This document shows positions 6,461 to 9,800 of a stretch of 9,800 bases of DNA, piece by piece (the stretch's first letter is position 1; every line of letters starts with the position of its first letter). Source of the stretch: Methylocystaceae bacterium (lineage in GTDB: Bacteria > Pseudomonadota > Alphaproteobacteria > Rhizobiales > Beijerinckiaceae). The notes under the pieces are model-generated. The model searched no databases and was not told the origin of the DNA. It saw nothing but the letters and a program-made list of their open reading frames with translations. The position numbers and the translations under genes were made by a program. The DNA is taken from assembly GCA_003105285.1 (NCBI GenBank), contig PQAN01000162.1, forward strand, positions 7,003 to 16,802, written 5' to 3'.

Positions 6461-7309
6461 ATGATTCTGCTGAAATGGTCCTTGGTCTCATTCGCCGCGA
6501 TCTATCTCACGGCCGTCGCGGGGCTCGGCGTGTTTCAGCGCCGGCTGCAGTATTTTCCCGATTCGCGCCTCCTCTCCCCGCGGGACGCCGGCCTGACCGG
6601 CGCCGAGGAATTGCGGCTCGCGACGAATGACGGAGAAACGCTCGTCGCCTGGCATGCGCCGCCGACCGACGGGCGCCCGCTGATCCTCTATTTCCACGGC
6701 AATGGCGGCGCTCTCGTCGATCGCGTCCCGCGATTTCGCGCGCTGATGGCCAGGGGCTACGGCCTTCTCGCCATCGCCTATCGCGGCTATGGCGGCTCGA
6801 CCGGCGCGCCGACGCAAGACGGGCTGATGCGCGACGGCGAGGCCGCCTATCGGGAGGCGCGCGTTCGCGGCTATGAGGGCCGGCGCATCGTGCTGGTCGG
6901 AGAATCGCTCGGCTCCGGCGTCGCCACGGCGCTCGCCGCCACGCATGAGGCGGCCGCTCTCGTGCTCGACTCGCCTTTTTCCTCGGCGGTCGACGTCGCC
7001 GAGGCGCGTTTCGGCTTGTTCCCGGTGCGCTGGCTGATGGTCGACCAGTTTCGTTCGGACCTCGCCATTCGCGACGTCCGCGTTCCGGTTCTCGTCGCGC
7101 ATGGCGACCAGGACGGGGTCATCCCGATAAATCTCGCCCAGCGCCTGTTCGACCTCGCCAACCAGCCCAAGACTTTCCTGCATGTGCCGGGCGGGGCGCA
7201 TCTCGTCATCGGATTGGCGGATGTCTTTCCGCGCGTGTGCGAATGGATAGACGGCGCGTTCCGCGCCGAGGCGGCGACGAGAGCGGGCCTGAAGGCCCGC
7301 GGTCCGTGA
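6461..7309 (+). CDS. Alpha/beta hydrolase, membrane-anchored (BEM46/YfhR-like)
   Basis: The 282-residue product has an N-terminal hydrophobic segment (residues 2-24) that probably anchors it in the inner membrane, followed by an alpha/beta hydrolase fold. Visible motifs are the oxyanion HGNGG (79-83), YRGYGGSTG (107-115), the nucleophile elbow GESLGSG with S149, HGDQDGVIP with D218 as the likely acid, and GGAHL with H247. The catalytic triad is therefore complete. This is the pattern of BEM46/ABHD13/YfhR-like serine hydrolases, whose natural substrates are mostly unknown; no narrower function can be given. It starts ten bases after the TerC-like gene, with GGAG directly in front of the ATG, so it is likely the second gene of that operon. 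It converges on the TPR gene across a palindromic repeat. Confidence 0.88.
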   Translation: MILLKWSLVSFAAIYLTAVAGLGVFQRRLQYFPDSRLLSPRDAGLTGAEELRLATNDGETLVAWHAPPTDGRPLILYFHGNGGALVDRVPRFRALMARGYGLLAIAYRGYGGSTGAPTQDGLMRDGEAAYREARVRGYEGRRIVLVGESLGSGVATALAATHEAAALVLDSPFSSAVDVAEARFGLFPVRWLMVDQFRSDLAIRDVRVPVLVAHGDQDGVIPINLAQRLFDLANQPKTFLHVPGGAHLVIGLADVFPRVCEWIDGAFRAEAATRAGLKARGP

Positions 7310-7350
7310 GCAGCCCGCGCGGGACCCGGGCTCGCTCGAAAATCCGCCCC

Positions 7351-7431
7351 CCGTCATTGCGAGCGCAGCGAAGCAATCCAGGGGCCGACTCACGACTCTT
7401 GGATTGCTTCGCCTTCGGCTCGCAATGACGG
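7351..7431. repeat. Composite intergenic palindrome (copy B, CCGTCATTGCGAGC type)
   Basis: Outer arms CCGTCATTGCGAGC (7351-7364) and GCTCGCAATGACGG (7418-7431) are perfect over 14 bases. Inner arms GCGAAGCAATCCA (7368-7380) and TGGATTGCTTCGC (7400-7412) are perfect over 13. The loop is 7381-7399. Each half can also fold alone (ATTGC 7356-7360 with GCAAT 7373-7377; ATTGC 7403-7407 with GCAAT 7422-7426). The element lies between two convergent genes and could end transcription from both sides. Dispersed copies of this kind are familiar in alphaproteobacterial genomes. Confidence 0.9.
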
Positions 7432-7464
7432 CTATTCACTTTCCAGGCTCGCGCGATGGGCCGC

Positions 7465-8343
7465 TCAGCCGCGCGACGCGCCCTGCTTGGCGATCGGCTG
7501 ATTGGGATCGATCACCAGCGCGCGCTGGTAAGACTCGCTCGCCTTGACGCGATTGCCGTTGCGCTCATAGGCGAGGCCGAGCCAGGCCCAGGCCTGCGCG
7601 CTCTTGTTGTCGACATTGAGCGCCGCGTTGAAGTCCTCGATCGCCTTGTCGTATTTGCCGAGCGTCACGAGGCTCTCGCCGCGCGCCTGATAGGGCGCCG
7701 CGGCGAAGGGATCGCGGTCGATCGCATTGTCGAAATCCGTCACCGCGCGAACATTGTCGCCGCGCTTTTGATGGATGAGCCCGCGCGCGTGAAAAGCCTG
7801 CGCGCTCTCCGGATTGAGCCGGATCGCAGAATCGAGATCGGCGAGCGCCTGATCGAGATTACCCTGCGAGCGCAGCAGATTGGCGCGGCCGACATAGGCC
7901 GGGGCGTGATTGGGATTGACGTCGACGGCGCGGTCGAAGTCTTGCCGCGCGGAATCGCTGCGGCCGGCCTGCCGAAAGGCCAGAGCGCGATTGGTGAAGG
8001 CGGCGGCGTTGTTCGGCTCGAGCTTGATCGCCTGCGAGAAATCGGCGATCGCCTCCTGGAAATGGCCGCCCTTGGCATAGGCGACGCCGCGCGTGTTGTA
8101 GGCCTCGGCGCTCGTCGGATTGCGGCGGATGACCTCGGAGAGCGAATCGATATTGGCGGAGGCGGCCTTGGGATCGGTGTCGGCGACTTCGGCGATGCCC
8201 CGTCCCGGCGGACGCAGCATTCCGGCCGTCTCGCAAGCCGCGAGAGTCAGCAGGGCCGCGCCGAGCGCGCCGACGCGAATGAGCGCGGGCCGCCGAAGCG
8301 ACGGGGAATTCTGGCGAACCGCCGGCGCTCGCTTGAATTCCAT
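7465..8343 (-). CDS. TPR-repeat lipoprotein
   Basis: The 292-residue product has a basic N-terminus, a hydrophobic segment (about 21-36) and a lipobox LAAC with C37 as the lipid site, so it should be a membrane-attached periplasmic lipoprotein. After a short linker come six consecutive 34-residue tetratricopeptide repeats at 79-112, 113-146, 147-180, 181-214, 215-248 and 249-282, most with the pattern A.A...RG.A....G....A..DF..A....P. A seventh half-repeat may precede them (IDSLSEVIRRNPTS). TPR lipoproteins of this build act as protein-interaction scaffolds, for example NlpI in cell-envelope maintenance; the partner here is unknown. The frame continues upstream to 8463, but ATG 8343 is chosen because AGGAGG lies ten bases before it and the upstream part crosses a hairpin and the rpsU terminator. 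Confidence 0.85.
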   Translation of the reverse strand: MEFKRAPAVRQNSPSLRRPALIRVGALGAALLTLAACETAGMLRPPGRGIAEVADTDPKAASANIDSLSEVIRRNPTSAEAYNTRGVAYAKGGHFQEAIADFSQAIKLEPNNAAAFTNRALAFRQAGRSDSARQDFDRAVDVNPNHAPAYVGRANLLRSQGNLDQALADLDSAIRLNPESAQAFHARGLIHQKRGDNVRAVTDFDNAIDRDPFAAAPYQARGESLVTLGKYDKAIEDFNAALNVDNKSAQAWAWLGLAYERNGNRVKASESYQRALVIDPNQPIAKQGASRG

Positions 8344-8373
8344 TCCGTCCGATCCTCCTGGAGACGTCCTAAA

Positions 8374-8392
8374 GATCGCGCGCGGCGCGATC
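8374..8392. other. GC-rich inverted repeat in front of the TPR gene
   Basis: GATCGCGC (8374-8381) and GCGCGATC (8385-8392) pair perfectly around a three-base loop, 31-49 bases upstream of the TPR gene start. It could be an operator, a leader hairpin or part of the rpsU termination region; the sequence does not decide. Confidence 0.3.
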
Positions 8393-8400
8393 CGTACTCG

Positions 8401-8426
8401 AAAAACAAGCTCGCCAATCGGGCGAG
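8401..8426 (-). terminator. Rho-independent terminator of rpsU
   Basis: Read on the minus strand, CTCGCC-CGATT-GGCGAG forms a six-pair stem with a five-base loop (stem 8410-8426). It is followed by CTTGTTTTT, a usable U-tract, about 26 bases after the rpsU stop. This is the best terminator-like structure in the window and suggests rpsU is transcribed as a single gene, separate from the TPR gene downstream. Confidence 0.65.
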
Positions 8427-8452
8427 ATTTGGACAGCCGCCGGAAAAGGAGA

Positions 8453-8692
8453 TCAGCGGGCACCGACCACGGGCTTGGCCTTCACGGGCAGCAGACCTTC
8501 GCGCTGCAGCTTCTTGCGGGCCAATTTGCGCGCGCGGCGCACGGCCTCGGCCTTTTCTCTCGCCCGCTTCTCGGACGGCTTCTCGTAATGGCCGCGAAGC
8601 TTCATCTCGCGGAAAATGCCTTCGCGCTGCATTTTTTTCTTCAGCGCCTTGAGAGCCTGGTCGACATTGTTGTCGCGGACGAGAACTTGCAC
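8453..8692 (-). CDS. rpsU: Small ribosomal subunit protein bS21
   Basis: bS21 is a small basic protein of the 30S platform, near the anti-Shine-Dalgarno end of 16S rRNA. The 79-residue product matches the family from the first residue: VQVLVRDNNVDQALKALKKK, then GIFREMKLRGHYEKPSEKRAREKA, then a Lys/Arg-rich tail. The tail ends in a short extension (LLPVKAKPVVGAR) beyond the conserved core. The start is a GTG at 8690-8692, with AGGA seven bases upstream. No in-frame ATG lies near, and the open frame further upstream (to 9103) has no family resemblance. It is divergent from rpsF and followed by a terminator. Confidence 0.94.
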   Translation of the reverse strand: MQVLVRDNNVDQALKALKKKMQREGIFREMKLRGHYEKPSEKRAREKAEAVRRARKLARKKLQREGLLPVKAKPVVGAR

Positions 8693-8897
8693 GAAGCGAT
8701 CCTGTGTCTGAGGGCGGCGAGCCCGGGTGGAGTCGAGTCTCGAATAGAGAATAGTAAACCGGGCGCTGTCGGAGCGCCTGATCCGTGCCGCGCGGGATAG
8801 CAGACAAGACCGCTCCTGTCCACAGAAAGCCACGTTTTTCCTCGCCCGCTCCGTACAAACCTCTAGCGGCGCCCCTTCGACCAGAATCGACGGCGCT
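8693..8897. other. rpsU upstream region, no gene seen
   Basis: This is the rpsU side of a 416-bp gap between divergent rpsU and rpsF. Long minus-strand open frames cross it but look like GC-driven artefacts. The AT-rich patch at 8742-8757 holds a minus-strand TACTAT (8751-8756) that could be the rpsU -10 element, giving a leader of about 50 bases. No matching -35 was found. An isolated CTTGTC on the minus strand (8803-8808) has no good -10 partner. Confidence 0.35.
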
Positions 8898-8926
8898 CTT
8901 GCGTCGGCGGCGAATGCGGCTATAAA
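8898..8926 (+). promoter_or_regulatory. Predicted housekeeping-sigma promoter of rpsF-rpsR
   Basis: CTTGCG (8898-8903) and TATAAA (8921-8926) are separated by 17 bases. The first resembles the alphaproteobacterial -35 consensus CTTGAC (four of six) and the second is a near-consensus -10. Transcription would begin near 8933, leaving a leader of about 175 bases before rpsF. Confidence 0.6.
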
Positions 8927-8966
8927 GCGCGCTTCGCGACGCTCCGGCCGGGGGCTGAACGGAAGG

Positions 8967-9066
8967 GCCTCGGGAATATCCTCGAGGCGAGGGCTTATCA
9001 CGCCCGTCTTCCCGTGTCTCCGCCTTCGAACTTCCCGCTCGAGCCTTTCCGCAAGGCTCGAAGGGC
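8967..9066 (+). promoter_or_regulatory. Hairpin-rich rpsF leader, candidate autoregulatory RNA
   Basis: Three successive hairpins can form in the predicted leader. They are GCCTCG (8967-8972) with CGAGGC (8983-8988); GGGC (8991-8994) with GCCC (9002-9005); and a strong one, TCGAGCCTT (9039-9047) with AAGGCTCGA (9053-9061), loop TCCGC. The last extends through an internal loop to CCC (9034-9036) with GGG (9063-9065). It ends about 30 bases before the rpsF ribosome-binding site. In other bacteria the S6:S18 complex binds a structured rpsF leader containing an unpaired CCG; whether this one is equivalent is inference. Confidence 0.45.
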
Positions 9067-9108
9067 TCTGCGCCGAGGCGGCTCGCGCCAACAGGAAAGG
9101 CAAGACGA

Positions 9109-9558
9109 ATGGCTCTCTACGAGCATGTCTATCTTGCTCGTCAGGACGTTTCGCCGCAACAGGTCGAAACTCTGACCGGGCAGTTCAAGAGCATCATCAC
9201 GTCGCTCGGCGGCAAGGTCACCAAGACCGAATATTGGGGCGTCAAGTCCCTCGCCTATCGGATCAAGAAGAACCGCAAGGCGCATTTCACGCTGCTCAAT
9301 ATCGACGCGCCGCCGGCGGCTCTCGCCGAGGTCGAGCGTCAGCAGGGCCTCAGCGAGGACGTTCTGCGCTTCCTGACGCTGCGCGTCGACGCGCTGGAGG
9401 AAGGCCCGTCGGCGCAGCTGCGCAAGCGCGACGACGACGACCGCGGCGACCGTCGCGGCCCCCGCCCCGACCGAGGCGAACGTGGCGACAGGGGCGACCG
9501 CCCCGAGCGCCGTCCCCGCCGTGAAGACGGCGCCCGCGCCGAAGGAGAGAGCTTCTGA
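9109..9558 (+). CDS. rpsF: Small ribosomal subunit protein bS6
   Basis: bS6 binds bS18 and 16S rRNA in the 30S platform. The 149-residue product has the usual globular domain at about residues 1-97, with MALYEHVYLARQDVS, the EYWGVKSLAYRIKKNRKAHF core (41-60) and LSEDVLRFLTLRVD (81-94). It then has a tail of some 50 residues made almost entirely of Arg, Asp, Glu and Gly (RGD/RGE-like units from about 104). Such tails are common in alphaproteobacterial bS6, but this one lacks the terminal Glu-Glu that RimK extends in E. coli. AGGAAAGG lies eight bases before the ATG. The TGA stop shares one base with the rpsR start (TGATG), so the two are probably translationally coupled. Confidence 0.95.
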   Translation: MALYEHVYLARQDVSPQQVETLTGQFKSIITSLGGKVTKTEYWGVKSLAYRIKKNRKAHFTLLNIDAPPAALAEVERQQGLSEDVLRFLTLRVDALEEGPSAQLRKRDDDDRGDRRGPRPDRGERGDRGDRPERRPRREDGARAEGESF

Positions 9559-9794
9559 TGACCACCGGAGCCCGCCGTCCCTTTTTCCGCCGCCGCAAGA
9601 GCTGCCCGTTCTCGGGCGCCAACGCCCCGAAGATCGACTATAAGGACACGCGCCTGCTGTCGCGCTACATCTCCGAGCGCGGCAAGATCGTGCCCTCGCG
9701 CATCACCGCCGTCTCGGCCAAGAAGCAGCGCGAACTGGCCCAGGCCATCAAGCGCGCCCGCTTCCTCGGCCTGCTGCCTTACGTGATCCGCTGA
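9558..9794 (+). CDS. rpsR: Small ribosomal subunit protein bS18
   Basis: bS18 forms a heterodimer with bS6 on the 30S platform. The complete 78-residue protein shows the family pattern: a basic N-terminus with RRPFFRRRKSCPFSG, then KIDYKDTRLLSRYISERGKIVPSRIT (25-50) and AKKQRELAQAIKRARFLGLLPYV near the end. The ATG overlaps the rpsF stop by one base, and AAGGAGAG about eight bases upstream, inside the rpsF end, is the likely ribosome-binding site. In most bacteria rplI follows in the same operon; the window ends six bases after the stop, so this cannot be seen. Confidence 0.96.
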   Translation: MTTGARRPFFRRRKSCPFSGANAPKIDYKDTRLLSRYISERGKIVPSRITAVSAKKQRELAQAIKRARFLGLLPYVIR

Positions 9795-9800
9795 CGCGGT

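Noticed and set aside
124..7431. CRISPR array or insertion sequence formed by the two palindromes
   Set aside because: The two elements are 7 kb apart, are not tandem, have no regular spacers and enclose no transposase gene.
7456..8652. 398-residue plus-strand open frame across the TPR gene
   Set aside because: It mirrors the TPR repeats in antisense, which explains its apparent periodicity, and it runs on into rpsU.
8693..9103. Long minus-strand open frame upstream of bS21, which would make a 216-residue protein
   Set aside because: Only the last 79 residues match bS21. The upstream part is Arg-rich sequence typical of non-coding high-GC frames and crosses the predicted rpsF promoter and leader.

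Overview
The window looks like chromosomal DNA of an alphaproteobacterium, most likely of the order Hyphomicrobiales (Rhizobiales). It is GC-rich (a sample line inside mtaB counts 45 of 60 G+C) and gene-dense. The bS21, bS6 and bS18 proteins, the dapF-mtaB pair and the intergenic repeats of the GTCATT...AATGAC type all fit that group. A methanotroph-like relative (Methylocystis/Methylosinus) is my guess for the family; this is recollection of similar proteins, not a search.

Layout. 1-72 is the 3' end of a small XRE-type regulator on +. 124-233 is a palindromic repeat. 247-990 (-) encodes a membrane-anchored GyrI-like domain protein. Divergent from it, dapF (1086-1952) and mtaB (1949-3160) form a translationally overlapping + strand pair for diaminopimelate epimerisation and tRNA ms2t6A modification. 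3193-4257 (-) is an unnamed lipoprotein gene of clearly lower GC, with two operator-like dyads upstream. 4391-5578 (-) is an exported PQQ-dependent sugar (sorbosone-type) dehydrogenase. Divergent from that are a TerC/YjbE-family membrane protein (5740-6450) and an alpha/beta hydrolase (6461-7309), probably one operon. 7351-7431 is a second palindromic repeat. 7465-8343 (-) is a TPR lipoprotein. rpsU (bS21, 8453-8692, -) ends in a recognisable terminator. About 415 bp separate it from the divergent rpsF-rpsR operon (9109-9794), which has a good promoter and a long, hairpin-rich leader.

Most of the window is housekeeping or common accessory genes, and all complete genes look intact. I do not see a new multi-gene system such as a defence island, CRISPR array or prophage. 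The points worth a second look are: the two composite palindromes, which share one architecture and both sit between convergent genes; the low-GC lipoprotein that may interrupt a conserved dapF-mtaB neighbourhood; the two dyads beside it; and the structured rpsF leader.
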